A stretch of DNA of 64,000 bases from DASQFQ01 sp963811595 (GTDB lineage: Bacteria; Actinomycetota; Thermoleophilia; Solirubrobacterales; Solirubrobacteraceae): assembly GCA_963811595.1 (NCBI GenBank), contig CAWERW010000013.1, positions 248,001-312,000 on the forward strand. Reading direction: 5' to 3'. The position numbers and the translations under genes were made by a program. Under the pieces are notes generated by a model, which worked only from the letters and a program-made list of their open reading frames with translations, ran no database searches and was not told the origin of the DNA. Positions 1 to 9,171 of this stretch are shown in pieces (the stretch's first letter is position 1; each line of letters opens with the position of its first letter).

Positions 1-2244
1 GCGCATCGCCCGCAGCAGCGCCTTGCGCGGCGCGTCGCCGGCGCCGCCGCCGACGGCCTCCGGGTCGTAGGCGGCCTTCTCGCGCGCCGCCTGGAGCGCC
101 AGCCCGGCGCGCGCCGAGCCCGGCCGCGGCCCCTCCTCGGGCGCGAGCCCGAGCAGCCGCTCGAGCCGCGCGCGCATCGCCGCGCCGGTGCGCTCCGGCG
201 ACAGCGCCTCCTCGACGTCACGGCGCCCGCGCTCGGCCCGCGCGCGCACCTCGTCGCCGCCCTCGCGCACCTCGCGCAGCAGCGCCGCCGCGTGGTCGAG
301 GTCGGGGTCGGCCCACTCGGCGTCGGCGGGGTACATCTCCGAGCCCTCGCCGACCGGCGTCAGGTCGTAGCGCACGAGCCACGAGTTGGCCGGCGTCATG
401 AACTGGAGGTTGCCCGAGTAGCCGGTGGCGACCACCGGCTTGCCGAGCAGCATCGCCTCGGCCAGCGACAGGCCGAAGCCCTCGGAGCGGTGCAGCGAGA
501 CGTAGCAGTCGGCCGCGGCCAGCAGCGCGTTCTTCTCCTCGGCGGGCAGGAAGCGGTCGATCACGTGCACGTCGGGCCGGTCGCCGACGACGGCCAGCAG
601 CTCGCGCAGGCTCTGCGGCTTCGCGTCGCCGTTGAACGTCTTGATCACGAGCTGGGCGCCGTCGTCCGGCCCGAAGGCGCGCGTGTAGGCCTCGACGAGC
701 CCGGCCGGGTTCTTGCGCCGCGTGGTCGAGAAGAAGTCGAACGTGAACAGGAACGTGAACGCGTCGGCGAGGCCGAGGTCGGGCGCCGACGCGGCGACCC
801 GCGGCGGCAGCACGGGCTGCGGGAGCGTGACCACCGGCACCGGCGACGCGCTCCCGAGCACGCTCGTCACGTAGCCGGAGTTCGTCCAGATCTCGTCGAC
901 GAGCGCGAACGCGTCGTCCCAGCGCTCCGGGACCGTCGACGCCTCCCACGCCCAGTGGCCGATCGTGACGCGGTCCTCGAAGAACGCGGCGCCGATCCGG
1001 TTCGCGAAGTCGGGCAGCTCGAACGCGTTGACGCAGACGAGGTTGAACGGGTACTCGACCGCGGGCCGGCGGTCCTGGAAGCCGATGCGCTTCGGCTTCG
1101 GCAGCCGCGGATCCGCCGTCTCGGTGCGCACGGGCACGCCGGCCGACTCGAGCGCGGTCACGTAGAGCCGCGCCGCCTCGCCGACCCCGAGCCCGGTACG
1201 CAGGAAGCCCGCGACGTTGACGCCGAGCGCTGGCGGGCCGGCGGCCTCGGGCGCGGGCGGCGGGAGCAGCGCGTCGGGGATCCCGTCGCTGCGGCCGACC
1301 GTGCGCGCCCACTGCACGTACGCCTCGCCGTCGTCGTCCTCGAGCGACTGGAACGCGTCGTGGAGGTCGATGCGGCGCGCCCGCAGCGCCTCCAGGTAGC
1401 GCGTGACGCCCTGCACCGCGCCCTGCGACGCCGGGCCGTTGGCGTACTCGAGCAGCGCGTGCGCGCCCTCGCGGGTCGTCAGGTCGCCGAACGCGACGCC
1501 CTCCGCCGCGCCCGCGGCGGCGACGTCGCGCAGCGCCGCGTCGATCCTGGCGCCGGTGGCGAGCCGCGTCAGCGGCGCGGGCTCGTCGGGCTCCGGCGGC
1601 CGCCAGCCGGCGGCGCGCAGCCGCGCGGCGTACTCCTCGTCCTCGTCCGGGTCGCTGCGCACGGTGCGCGCGCCCTCGAGCGACCGCTCGTTCCACGGCG
1701 CGACCCCGAAGGCCGGGTCGCGCACCACGCGGACGTCGTCGCCGAACAGCGACGGCGCCGCGTCGAGCGTGTGCGCTCCCTCCCCGTCGCGCTCCTCCTC
1801 GCGCTCGCGCCACCAGGCGAGCACGCGCTCGGAGCCCGGCCCGGCGCCGACGACGCCGGAGTCGAACAGCCCGCCGGCCAGCGCCGCCTCGCTCGCCGCC
1901 GGCTCGAGCACGCGCGGCACGAGCGCGAGCCCGCCGGCGACCAGCTCGTCGAGCGGGCCGAGCACGCGCACGTCGCGCGCGAGCAGCACCGCCGGCGCGC
2001 CGAGGTGCTCGAGCAGCCGCGGCTCCAGGTAGCGCACGACCTCGCGCAGCGGGCGCCCGAACAGCCGCCACGTCTCGAGGTCCGGCAGGTCCCCCGGCCG
2101 CAGCAGCTCGAACGGCTCGTCCTCGCGCAGCGCCCCCGCGGGGTCGTCGATGACGAGCGCGGTCAGCCCCGCCGGGCCGAGCGACTCGGCCAGGACCCGC
2201 GCGTACGGCAGCTCGGCGGCCGCCACGATCGTGCAGGCGCGCAC
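1..2244 (-). CDS. Two-part glycosyltransferase with C-terminal GT4 module (partial, runs off left edge)
   Basis: The frame is open from a GTG start at 2244 to base 1 (748 codons, no stop). It begins one base after the stop of the ABC permease, as the last visible gene of the leftward export operon. The first ~220 residues (opening RACTIVAAAELPYARVLAES) resemble the N-terminal domain of the protein at 12677-16270. A GT4-type module follows, with the motifs RKNPAGLVEAY (about residue 513), SLHRSEGFGLSLAEAMLLG (about 580) and KPVVATGYSGN, the usual nucleotide-sugar-binding face of GT-B enzymes. Such enzymes add sugars to a lipid-linked glycan in the cytoplasm; the acceptor is unknown. Its position behind Wzt/Wzm-like genes suggests assembly of the glycan that transporter exports. 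The C-terminus lies outside the window. Confidence 0.85.
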   Translation of the reverse strand, partial: MRACTIVAAAELPYARVLAESLGPAGLTALVIDDPAGALREDEPFELLRPGDLPDLETWRLFGRPLREVVRYLEPRLLEHLGAPAVLLARDVRVLGPLDELVAGGLALVPRVLEPAASEAALAGGLFDSGVVGAGPGSERVLAWWREREEERDGEGAHTLDAAPSLFGDDVRVVRDPAFGVAPWNERSLEGARTVRSDPDEDEEYAARLRAAGWRPPEPDEPAPLTRLATGARIDAALRDVAAAGAAEGVAFGDLTTREGAHALLEYANGPASQGAVQGVTRYLEALRARRIDLHDAFQSLEDDDGEAYVQWARTVGRSDGIPDALLPPPAPEAAGPPALGVNVAGFLRTGLGVGEAARLYVTALESAGVPVRTETADPRLPKPKRIGFQDRRPAVEYPFNLVCVNAFELPDFANRIGAAFFEDRVTIGHWAWEASTVPERWDDAFALVDEIWTNSGYVTSVLGSASPVPVVTLPQPVLPPRVAASAPDLGLADAFTFLFTFDFFSTTRRKNPAGLVEAYTRAFGPDDGAQLVIKTFNGDAKPQSLRELLAVVGDRPDVHVIDRFLPAEEKNALLAAADCYVSLHRSEGFGLSLAEAMLLGKPVVATGYSGNLQFMTPANSWLVRYDLTPVGEGSEMYPADAEWADPDLDHAAALLREVREGGDEVRARAERGRRDVEEALSPERTGAAMRARLERLLGLAPEEGPRPGSARAGLALQAAREKAAYDPEAVGGGAGDAPRKALLRAMR

Positions 2245-2245
2245 G

Positions 2246-3100
2246 TCACAGTTCCTCGGCGATGTGGGGCGCCGAGCGGTCGAAGATGACGTAGCCGAGC
2301 ACGCACACCGCGAGCGCGAGCCCGAACGGGATCAGCAGCCGCGCCCCGCCGCCGATCGCCTCGGCGGCGTTCGGCGCGTTCGGGTCGATGATCGCGTGCC
2401 GCGCCTGCTGCACGATCACCGCCAGCGGGCTGCACATGATCAGGTGCTGCAGCCCCTCGTCCGGGATCGACTCGATCGGATACAGGATCGGCGAGCCGTA
2501 GAACGACACCTGGAGGCCCACGTCCCAGATCGGCTGCACGTCGCGGTAGCGCACGTACAGCGCCGAGAGCAGCGTCCCGATGCCGGTGCTGAGGATCCCC
2601 AGCGCCGCGATCAGCGGGACGATCTCGAGCCAGCTCCAGCGCGGCTCGATCCCCGAGGCGAGCACGAAGACCACGACCACGACGAAGTTCAGGACGAAGT
2701 TCATGTAGGTCGTGATCACGACCGACAGCGGGATCACCAGGCGCGGGAACTGGACCTTGCGCACGAGCGACTCGCGCGCCGGCACCGAGCCCACCGACGT
2801 GCCGGTCGCCTCCGCGTAGAACGTGTAGATGATGATCCCCATCAGCAGCATCACGGGGTAGTTCTCCACCCCGCCGCCGAGCCGCACGAGCTCCGTGAAC
2901 ACGAAGTAGAGGACGCCGAACAGCAGCAGCGGCCGCATCAGCTGCCAGAAGTAGCCGAGCACCGAGCCGAAGAACTTGAGCCGGAACTCGAGCACCGCGA
3001 GCGTCCACGTCAGCTCCCAGAAGCGGCGCGGGTCGCCGCCCAGCGCGGACGGCCCGCGCATGAGCTTGAGCTCGCCCGCCGCGCCCTCGACCACGCTCAC
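2246..3100 (-). CDS. ABC-2 type polysaccharide export permease (Wzm/TagG-like)
   Basis: A 284-residue integral membrane protein. The GTG start at 3100 overlaps the ATPase stop (GTGA), so the two genes are probably translationally coupled. The N-terminal stretch RFWELTWTLAVLEFRLKFFG is typical of the amphipathic interface helix of ABC-2 glycan permeases. About six hydrophobic segments follow, including FVLNFVVVVVFVLASG and the QVSFYGSPILYPIESIP turn that is well conserved in Wzm/TagG proteins. With the ATPase it would move a lipid-linked polysaccharide across the cytoplasmic membrane. Length and motifs match the family well. The substrate cannot be read from sequence. Confidence 0.92.
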   Translation of the reverse strand: MSVVEGAAGELKLMRGPSALGGDPRRFWELTWTLAVLEFRLKFFGSVLGYFWQLMRPLLLFGVLYFVFTELVRLGGGVENYPVMLLMGIIIYTFYAEATGTSVGSVPARESLVRKVQFPRLVIPLSVVITTYMNFVLNFVVVVVFVLASGIEPRWSWLEIVPLIAALGILSTGIGTLLSALYVRYRDVQPIWDVGLQVSFYGSPILYPIESIPDEGLQHLIMCSPLAVIVQQARHAIIDPNAPNAAEAIGGGARLLIPFGLALAVCVLGYVIFDRSAPHIAEEL

Positions 3101-4332
3101 GTCGCCGGCACCTCGGCGCGCTCGATGCGGACCTTGTGCGGCACGTCGACCATGCCGCCGCCGGCGCGCGCGCCGGTCACCACGAGCGTCGCCATGTCCG
3201 TGACGCGCACGTGCAGGTCGTGGCCCGAGCCGTGGCGCGCCACCGCCGGCGTCGCGTGGTAGCGGCCGGGCGCGAAGTGGTTGTCGAACGAGACGCGGAA
3301 GCCGACGAGCTCGCCGGCCGCGAACGAGCCCGTGTGCTCCTCCTCCCACATCGACGAGGTGGCGAAGACGATGTCGTCCTCGTCGTTGGCGAGCGAGAAC
3401 GAGAACACGGGGTCCTCGTGCGCCTGCACGAAGCGCACGACCGCCACGAACGCGACGCGCTTGCCCTGGAACGCGGTGCTGACGCGGCGGCCGTCCTTGT
3501 CCTCGAACCAGGCGTCGGCGATCTCGACCGTGCCGTCGCCCTTGTGGCGCAGCCGGCTGGGCTCGGCCGGCTCCTCGGTGCGGCCGAAGTTCATCTCGAA
3601 GTACTCGGCGGCGACCTCCTCCGGCTCCCCGATCGAGACGACGTCGCCCTGCTCGATCAGCATCGCGCGGTCGCAGAAGCGGCTGACGGTCCCCATGTCG
3701 TGCGTGACGAGCAGGATCGTGCGCCCTTCGGTGCGCAGCCGGTTGAACTCGTCGTAGCACTTCTGCTGGAACGCGGCGTCGCCGACGGCGAGCACCTCGT
3801 CGATCAGCAGCACGTCGGCGTCGACCTGGATCATCACCGAGAACGCGAGCCGGACGAGCATGCCCGAGGAGTAGTTCTTGAGCTTCAGCTCCTCGAACTC
3901 GCGCAGGCCGGCGAAGTCGATGATGCGGTCGTAGCGCGCGATCGCCTCCTGGCGCGTGAGGCCGAGCATGATCGCGTTGAGGATCGCGTTGTCGCGCGCC
4001 GCGAGATCGGGGTTGAAGCCGACGCCGAGCTCGATGAACGTGGAGACGCGGCCGGCCACCCACACCTGCCCGCGGTCGGTCCTGTAGATGCCGGCCATGC
4101 ACTTGAGCAACGTGCTCTTGCCCGATCCGTTGCGGCCGACGATGCCGAAGAACTCGCCGGGCTCGACGCGGAACGAGACGTCGTTGAGCGCGCGGAAGTC
4201 GTCGTGCTCGGAGCGGCGCAGCGGATGCAGCGCGCGCTCCTTGAGCGTGTGGACGCGCTCCTTGGGCAGGGAGAAGGTCTTCGAGACGCCGTCGACCACG
4301 ACGGCGGGGCCGGAACCGGGCACGGCAGCCAA
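3097..4332 (-). CDS. Polysaccharide ABC transporter ATPase with C-terminal Wzt-like substrate-recognition domain
   Basis: A 411-residue ATPase. The nucleotide-binding domain shows Walker A (GRNGSGKST), a short YSSGM signature, Walker B with the family extension LLIDEVLAVGD, and the LLVTHD switch. After about residue 245 comes an extra beta-rich domain (GDGTVEIADAWFEDKDG...) like the C-terminal carbohydrate-binding domain of Wzt proteins that recognise a modified glycan end. I use a TTG start at 4332; a GTG at 4323 also fits and would drop three residues. The gene lies one base after the stop of the upstream membrane-protein gene and overlaps the permease by four bases. Wzt-type carboxy domains usually act with a chain-terminating enzyme; the methyltransferase domain of the 12677 protein could play that part, but this is only inference. 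Confidence 0.93.
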   Translation of the reverse strand: MAAVPGSGPAVVVDGVSKTFSLPKERVHTLKERALHPLRRSEHDDFRALNDVSFRVEPGEFFGIVGRNGSGKSTLLKCMAGIYRTDRGQVWVAGRVSTFIELGVGFNPDLAARDNAILNAIMLGLTRQEAIARYDRIIDFAGLREFEELKLKNYSSGMLVRLAFSVMIQVDADVLLIDEVLAVGDAAFQQKCYDEFNRLRTEGRTILLVTHDMGTVSRFCDRAMLIEQGDVVSIGEPEEVAAEYFEMNFGRTEEPAEPSRLRHKGDGTVEIADAWFEDKDGRRVSTAFQGKRVAFVAVVRFVQAHEDPVFSFSLANDEDDIVFATSSMWEEEHTGSFAAGELVGFRVSFDNHFAPGRYHATPAVARHGSGHDLHVRVTDMATLVVTGARAGGGMVDVPHKVRIERAEVPAT

Positions 4333-4333
4333 G

Positions 4334-6175
4334 CTAGCGGATGGACATGGCGGAGAAGCGGAGCCGCACGTCGCCCTCGCGGCCGGCCTTGTCGACGGTG
4401 ATCGTGTTCGTGGCCTGGTCCAGCCGGAAGGGCTCGGGGTGGTCGGCGCGCGGCGGGACGCGCAGCACGATGCCGTCGCCCGCGGTCCCCGGCACCAGCC
4501 GGCTGAAGCGCCCGCCGTCGAAGGTGACGGTGCGCGGCAGCGCGCGGTAGAGCGCCGTCCGCAGCTTCTCGAGCCCGGTCACGCCGACGCCTTCGATGCG
4601 CACGAGGACGACGCTCGAGCGGTCCGGCGCGGGCGGCACCGCGATCGCGTCGCCGAGCTTGCCCTCGACCGTGGCGAGCGGGCGCTCGGGCCCGCAGCGG
4701 GGCGCGCTGCGCTCGAGCATCAGCCAGCGGCCGAACGGCCCGAGGGCCGGGCGGAAGTGGCACAGCAGCGCGCGCATCGCCGCCGGCGACTCGAAGGCGG
4801 GGTTGCGGTTGTCGAACGTGATCGTCGCCTCGCGCATCACGACCTCCGGCCCGTCACGCGCGGCCATGACCTCGGCGTTGCGCTCGTCGAGCGACTCCGT
4901 GTAGGCGGAGTAGCTCTGGAACACCGGCAGCGGCTTCCAGCGCAGCTGGTGCGCCCACACGAGCCCGGTGTCGATCGGCTCGACGTGGACGCTGCGGTCG
5001 CCGATCGCGCCGACGAAGCGCGCGTCGAGCTGCTCGAAGGCCGCGCGCTCGGCCCGCGCGGCGGCGATGCCGGCGTTGGTGGCGCTGCCGTCGGTCAGCA
5101 CGCGCGCCTGGTCGAAGAAGTTCTGCGTCCGCGCGATCGGCGCGAACAGCCCGCGCGGCGACTCGCGGTTCGACCCGATCACCACGATCGCGAACAGGGC
5201 GCCGAGCAGCCAGGCGGTCTGGCGCCGGTGCGGCGCCCACCCGAACGCGACGAGCCCGCCCAGCAGCGACGCGAAGAAGATCGCGGAGTGGGCGGGGTCG
5301 TGGCGCACGAAGCCCGCCTTGAAGGTCGTGAACGCCAGCACCGCCCACAGCGCGAGGAGCCCCAGCCGCGCGCGCCGCGGCAGCGCCTCCCCGGCGCGCC
5401 ACGCCACCACGAAGCCGACCGCGGCGAGCAGCGGCGCGACCCAGTTCTCCCAGCCCACCTTCGGGTCCTCGAACGCCATCGCCTCCGAGTAGCCCGACAC
5501 GATCGCCAGCACGCCGCTGAGGTAGTCGCCGATCCCGCTCACGGACTGGCCGGTCGCGAACCAGCCGATCGCCGCGGTGACGGCGGCCGCGAGCGCGAAC
5601 GGCGCCACGAGCCGCCGCCGCGGCGACGGCGCCACGGCGAGCGCGATCACGCACAGCGCGACGATCGCCGCGCCGGTGTTGAGCTTCGCGAGCCCCTCGA
5701 TCCCGCACAGCACCCCGAGCGCGAGCGCGAGCCCCTGCGCGGCGCGGCCGCGCGCGCGCCCGGCCGCGAGCGCGACGGCGCCCGCGAACGCGATCACCAT
5801 CGTCGGCTCGCGGAACAGGACGACGCCGAGCGGGATCGCGAGCAGCACCGCGAGCAGGGACGAGCGGAACGCGTGCCGCAGCCCCCACAGCAGCGTGGCG
5901 GCGAGCACGACCTGCACGATCCCGACCCACGCGAACGCGAGCCGCGCCGACCACGGGTAGACGAGCAGCGGCTCGCGCAGGAAGCCGAGCGGGCCGTAGG
6001 TGAACAGGACGTCGGGGCCCCAGTCGAGGCCGTCGTGCAGCACCTGGCGCAGCGCGATCGTCCACGCCCCGTCGAGGTCGGTGCGCGGGTGCATCGCGCC
6101 GACGACCGGCCACGAGGCGAGCGTGACGAGCGCCACGGCGAGCAGCGCCGGCGCGTAGGGCCGCAGGCGACGCAT
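4334..6175 (-). CDS. Polytopic membrane protein, paralogue of its upstream neighbour (GT-C-like, function unknown)
   Basis: 613 residues. Roughly the first 370 are a series of hydrophobic segments; the rest is a soluble, probably extracytoplasmic domain ending in a beta-rich stretch. The N-terminal loop motifs TDLDGAWTIALRQ and DVLFTYGPLGFL, and the later SGYSEAM and FKAGFVRHDPAHS, are shared almost word for word with the protein encoded at 6175-8025. An acidic first external loop in a polyprenyl-linked sugar cluster recalls GT-C glycosyltransferases, but I see no decisive motif. The ATG start overlaps the stop of its paralogue (TGATG), and the next gene is the ABC ATPase, so it belongs to the same operon. 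Confidence 0.8.
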   Translation of the reverse strand: MRRLRPYAPALLAVALVTLASWPVVGAMHPRTDLDGAWTIALRQVLHDGLDWGPDVLFTYGPLGFLREPLLVYPWSARLAFAWVGIVQVVLAATLLWGLRHAFRSSLLAVLLAIPLGVVLFREPTMVIAFAGAVALAAGRARGRAAQGLALALGVLCGIEGLAKLNTGAAIVALCVIALAVAPSPRRRLVAPFALAAAVTAAIGWFATGQSVSGIGDYLSGVLAIVSGYSEAMAFEDPKVGWENWVAPLLAAVGFVVAWRAGEALPRRARLGLLALWAVLAFTTFKAGFVRHDPAHSAIFFASLLGGLVAFGWAPHRRQTAWLLGALFAIVVIGSNRESPRGLFAPIARTQNFFDQARVLTDGSATNAGIAAARAERAAFEQLDARFVGAIGDRSVHVEPIDTGLVWAHQLRWKPLPVFQSYSAYTESLDERNAEVMAARDGPEVVMREATITFDNRNPAFESPAAMRALLCHFRPALGPFGRWLMLERSAPRCGPERPLATVEGKLGDAIAVPPAPDRSSVVLVRIEGVGVTGLEKLRTALYRALPRTVTFDGGRFSRLVPGTAGDGIVLRVPPRADHPEPFRLDQATNTITVDKAGREGDVRLRFSAMSIR

Positions 6176-8025
6176 CACCGGATCGACCGGGACGTGAAGC
6201 GGAAGCGAACGTCGCCCTCGACCTGGCCGTCCCCCTCGGTGACCGCGATCGTCTTCGCCGCCTGGTCGAGCCGGAACGGGTCCGGCTGGTCGGCGCTGCG
6301 CGGGACGCTCAGGATGTGGGCGTTGGCCGCCGTGGCGGGGATCAGCCGCTTGATCGCGCGGCCGCCGTCGTAGTTGATCTGCCGCCCGCGCGAGCGGTTC
6401 AGCGTGGCCCGGATCTTCTCGAGGCCGGAGACCTCGACGCCCTCGATGTGGACGACGACGATGCTCGAGCGGTCGGGCGGGGGCGGGATCGGGACGGCCT
6501 CGCCGAGCGGCACCGAGACCGTCTTCAGCGGGCGCTCGGGACCGCAGCGCGGCGCGCTGCGCTCGAGCAGCAGCCAGCGCCCGTAGGGGCCCGCGCCGGG
6601 GCGGAAGTGGCACAGCATCGCGACGATCGCGGCGGGCGACTCGAACGCCGCGATGCGGTTGTCGAACGTGACCGTCGCCTCGCGCATGATCACCTCCGGC
6701 CCGTCGGGCGAGCGCACCATGTCGGCGTTGCGGTCGTCGAGGTCCGCCGTGTAGGCCGAGTAGCTCTGGAACACGGGGAGCGGCTTCCAGCGCAGCCCCT
6801 GCGCCCACACGAGCCCGGCGTCGGTGGGCTCGACGTGGACCGTGCGGTCGCCGATCGCGTCGAGGAAGCGCCCGTCGAACTCCTCGAACGCCGCGCGCTC
6901 GTCGCGGGCCGCGGCGATGCCCTCGTTGGTGGCGCTGCCGTCGCTCAGCAGCCGCAGCTGGTCGAAGAAGCTCTCCGCGCGCAGCACCGGCGTGAACTGC
7001 CTGCGCGGCGACGGGCCGCCGGAGGCGAGCAGCGTGACGGCGAACAGCGCGCCCAGGAGCAGCGCGGTCTGCCGGCGGTGCGGCGCCCAGCCGAACGCGA
7101 CCAGCCCGCCCAGCACGGAGGCGAAGTAGATGTTCGTGTGGCCCATGTCGTGGCGCACGAACGCGGCCTTGAACGCGGTGAACGCGAGCACGATCCAGAG
7201 CACGGCGAGGCCGACCTGCGCGCGCCGCGGCAGCGCCTCGCCGGCGCGCCACGCCACGAGCAGCCCGACGCCGCCGAGCAGCGCCGCGGCCCACGGCTCC
7301 CACTCGCGCATCGGCTCCTCGTAGATCATCGCCTCCGAGTAGCCGGAGATGATCCCGAGCGAGCCGATCAGGTAGTCGAAGACCCCGGTGAACGACTGGC
7401 CGGTGACCACCCAGCCGCCGAGCAGCGCGGCCGCGGCGGCGCCCGCGAACGCGAGGATGAGCGCGCGCCGCGGACCGGGCGCGGCAACGACAGCGATCGC
7501 CCCGAGCGCCGTCACCGTGACGCCCGCGTTGAGCTTGATCAGCAGCTCCATCCCGGCGAGCACGCCGACGCCGGCCGCCACGGCCAGGCCGACGCGCCCG
7601 CGCGCCTGCCCGCTCGCGAGCGCGACGGCGCCGAAGAACGCGATCGCGGTCCCCGGCCCGCGGCCGAGCACGACCGCGAGCGGGATCGCGAGCAGCACCG
7701 CGAGCACCCACGAGCGCAGGGCGTGGCGCAGCGACCACAGGAGACCGGCGACGACCGCGACCTGGGCGATCGAGACCCACACGAACGCGAAGCGGGCGGG
7801 CCACGCGTAGACGAGCAGCGGCTTGTGCAGGAAGCCGAGCGGGCCGTAGGTGAACAGCAGATCGGGGCCGTAGTTCAGCCCGTCGTGCACGCCCTGGTTG
7901 AGCGCGATCTGCCACGCGCCGTCGAGGTCGGTGGACGCCCGCAGGTTGCCGACGACGGGCCACGAGAAGAGCACGACGGTCGCCACGGCGAGCAGCGCGG
8001 GCGCGTACGGCCGCAGGGTCCTCAT
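6175..8025 (-). CDS. Polytopic membrane protein, first gene of the leftward export operon (GT-C-like, function unknown)
   Basis: 616 residues, beginning MRTLRPYAPALLAVATVVLF, with about ten membrane segments followed by a soluble C-terminal half. It shares motifs along its whole length with the downstream protein (TDLDGAWQIALNQ, DLLFTYGPLGFLHKPLLVY, ISGYSEAM, FGWAPHRRQTA, LPVFQSYSAYT, LLERSAPRCGPERPL), so the pair is a tandem duplication. The two copies differ in the loop after SGYSEAM and near the C-terminus, which suggests divergence in acceptor or partner. It is the first leftward gene of the divergent promoter region near 8030-8090. Confidence 0.8.
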   Translation of the reverse strand: MRTLRPYAPALLAVATVVLFSWPVVGNLRASTDLDGAWQIALNQGVHDGLNYGPDLLFTYGPLGFLHKPLLVYAWPARFAFVWVSIAQVAVVAGLLWSLRHALRSWVLAVLLAIPLAVVLGRGPGTAIAFFGAVALASGQARGRVGLAVAAGVGVLAGMELLIKLNAGVTVTALGAIAVVAAPGPRRALILAFAGAAAAALLGGWVVTGQSFTGVFDYLIGSLGIISGYSEAMIYEEPMREWEPWAAALLGGVGLLVAWRAGEALPRRAQVGLAVLWIVLAFTAFKAAFVRHDMGHTNIYFASVLGGLVAFGWAPHRRQTALLLGALFAVTLLASGGPSPRRQFTPVLRAESFFDQLRLLSDGSATNEGIAAARDERAAFEEFDGRFLDAIGDRTVHVEPTDAGLVWAQGLRWKPLPVFQSYSAYTADLDDRNADMVRSPDGPEVIMREATVTFDNRIAAFESPAAIVAMLCHFRPGAGPYGRWLLLERSAPRCGPERPLKTVSVPLGEAVPIPPPPDRSSIVVVHIEGVEVSGLEKIRATLNRSRGRQINYDGGRAIKRLIPATAANAHILSVPRSADQPDPFRLDQAAKTIAVTEGDGQVEGDVRFRFTSRSIR

Positions 8026-8065
8026 ACGGCGGCGAGACGGTAGCAGCGCCGAAAAGTCCGCGACT

Positions 8066-8090
8066 TTGGCCGAAACCGCGCGTCTATAGT
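8066..8090 (+). promoter_or_regulatory. Candidate promoter for the epimerase/glycosyltransferase operon
   Basis: The 63-base gap between divergent operons contains a good -10 hexamer, TATAGT (8085-8090). A hexamer GACTTT lies 17 bases upstream, which is a weak -35. A -10 at this place predicts a transcript start close to 8097-8098, exactly at the in-frame TTG of the epimerase, which implies a leaderless message. The leftward promoter must lie in the same gap, but I see no clear hexamers for it. Confidence 0.45.
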
Positions 8091-8097
8091 GGCGCGC

Positions 8098-9171
8098 TTG
8101 ACCCCAATCGCAATCGTCACAGGATCGGGTGGCCTGATCGGCTCCGAGTCCGTCATCCACTTCGCAGAACGGGGCTACACGGTCGTCGGCCTCGAGAACG
8201 ACATGCGCGCGCGCTTCTTCGGCGCCGAGGCGTCGACCCGCCGCATGTCCGAGGTGCTCGCCGAGCGCCTCCCGGACTCCTTCATCCACGAGGAGATCGA
8301 CATCCGCGACGCCGACGGCGTCGAGCGCATCTTCGCCAAGCACGCGGGCTCGATCGAGCTGATCGTGCACACCGCCGCGCAGCCCTCGCACGACTGGGCC
8401 GCGAAGGAGCCGCAGACCGACTTCTCGGTGAACGCCAACGGCACGCTCAACCTGCTCGAGGCGGCGCGCAAGCACGCGCTCGACGCCCCGTTCGTGTTCT
8501 GCTCGACCAACAAGGTCTACGGCGACACGCCGAACTTCCTGCCGCTCGAGGAGCACGAGGAGCGCCTCGAGATCCCGCGCGACCACGAGTACTACGACGG
8601 CATCCCCACCTCGATGTCGATCGACGGCTCGACGCACTCGCTGTTCGGCGTCTCCAAGGCGGCGGCCGACCTGCTCGTGCAGGAGTACGGCCGCTACTTC
8701 GACATGCCGACCGTCGCGTTCCGCGGCGGCTGCCTGACCGGCCCCAACCACGCCGGCACGCAGCTCCACGGCTTCCTCTCCTACCTCATGCGCTGCACGA
8801 TCACGGGCCAGCCCTACACCGTGTTCGGGTATGGGGGGAAGCAGGTGCGCGACAACATCCACTCCGCCGACCTCGTGGCCGCCTTCGAGGCGTTCGCGAA
8901 GACCCCCCGCTCCGCCGCGGTCTACAACCTCGGCGGCGGGCGCGCGTGCAACTGCTCGATGCTCGAGGCGATCCGGATGTGCGAGGAGATCGCGGGCCGC
9001 AAGCTCGACTGGAGCTACTCCGAGCAGAACCGCATCGGCGACCACCGCTGGTGGATCTCCGACCTGTCGGCGTTCGAGCGCGACCACCCGGACTGGTCGC
9101 TGCGCTACTCGGTCGAGGACATCCTGCGGCAGATCCACGACGCGAACGTGGAGCACTGGGCGGCGGCGTGA
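8098..9171 (+). CDS. NAD-dependent sugar-nucleotide epimerase (CDP-paratose/tyvelose 2-epimerase-like extended SDR)
   Basis: 357 residues from TTG 8098. The in-frame GTG at 8089 lies inside the TATAGT hexamer and adds only three residues, so I prefer the TTG start, which gives the usual short N-terminus MTPIAIVTGSGGLIGSE. The glycine-rich NAD site is GSGGLIG, followed by an acidic residue after the second strand (VVGLEND). Later family motifs are VHTAAQPSHDWA, FCSTNKVYGD and RDNIHSADLV. The usual catalytic YxxxK reads FGVSK here (Phe in place of Tyr, Lys kept). The protein would interconvert a nucleotide sugar in the cytoplasm for the downstream transferases. The exact substrate is not readable. 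GTGA overlap with the next gene. Confidence 0.88.
   Translation: MTPIAIVTGSGGLIGSESVIHFAERGYTVVGLENDMRARFFGAEASTRRMSEVLAERLPDSFIHEEIDIRDADGVERIFAKHAGSIELIVHTAAQPSHDWAAKEPQTDFSVNANGTLNLLEAARKHALDAPFVFCSTNKVYGDTPNFLPLEEHEERLEIPRDHEYYDGIPTSMSIDGSTHSLFGVSKAAADLLVQEYGRYFDMPTVAFRGGCLTGPNHAGTQLHGFLSYLMRCTITGQPYTVFGYGGKQVRDNIHSADLVAAFEAFAKTPRSAAVYNLGGGRACNCSMLEAIRMCEEIAGRKLDWSYSEQNRIGDHRWWISDLSAFERDHPDWSLRYSVEDILRQIHDANVEHWAAA

Noticed and set aside
292..2289. Long rightward open frame rich in Arg, Val and Glu
   Set aside because: It is antisense to the glycosyltransferase; the leftward frame has real GT4 motifs, while this one is the usual by-product of GC-rich codons.
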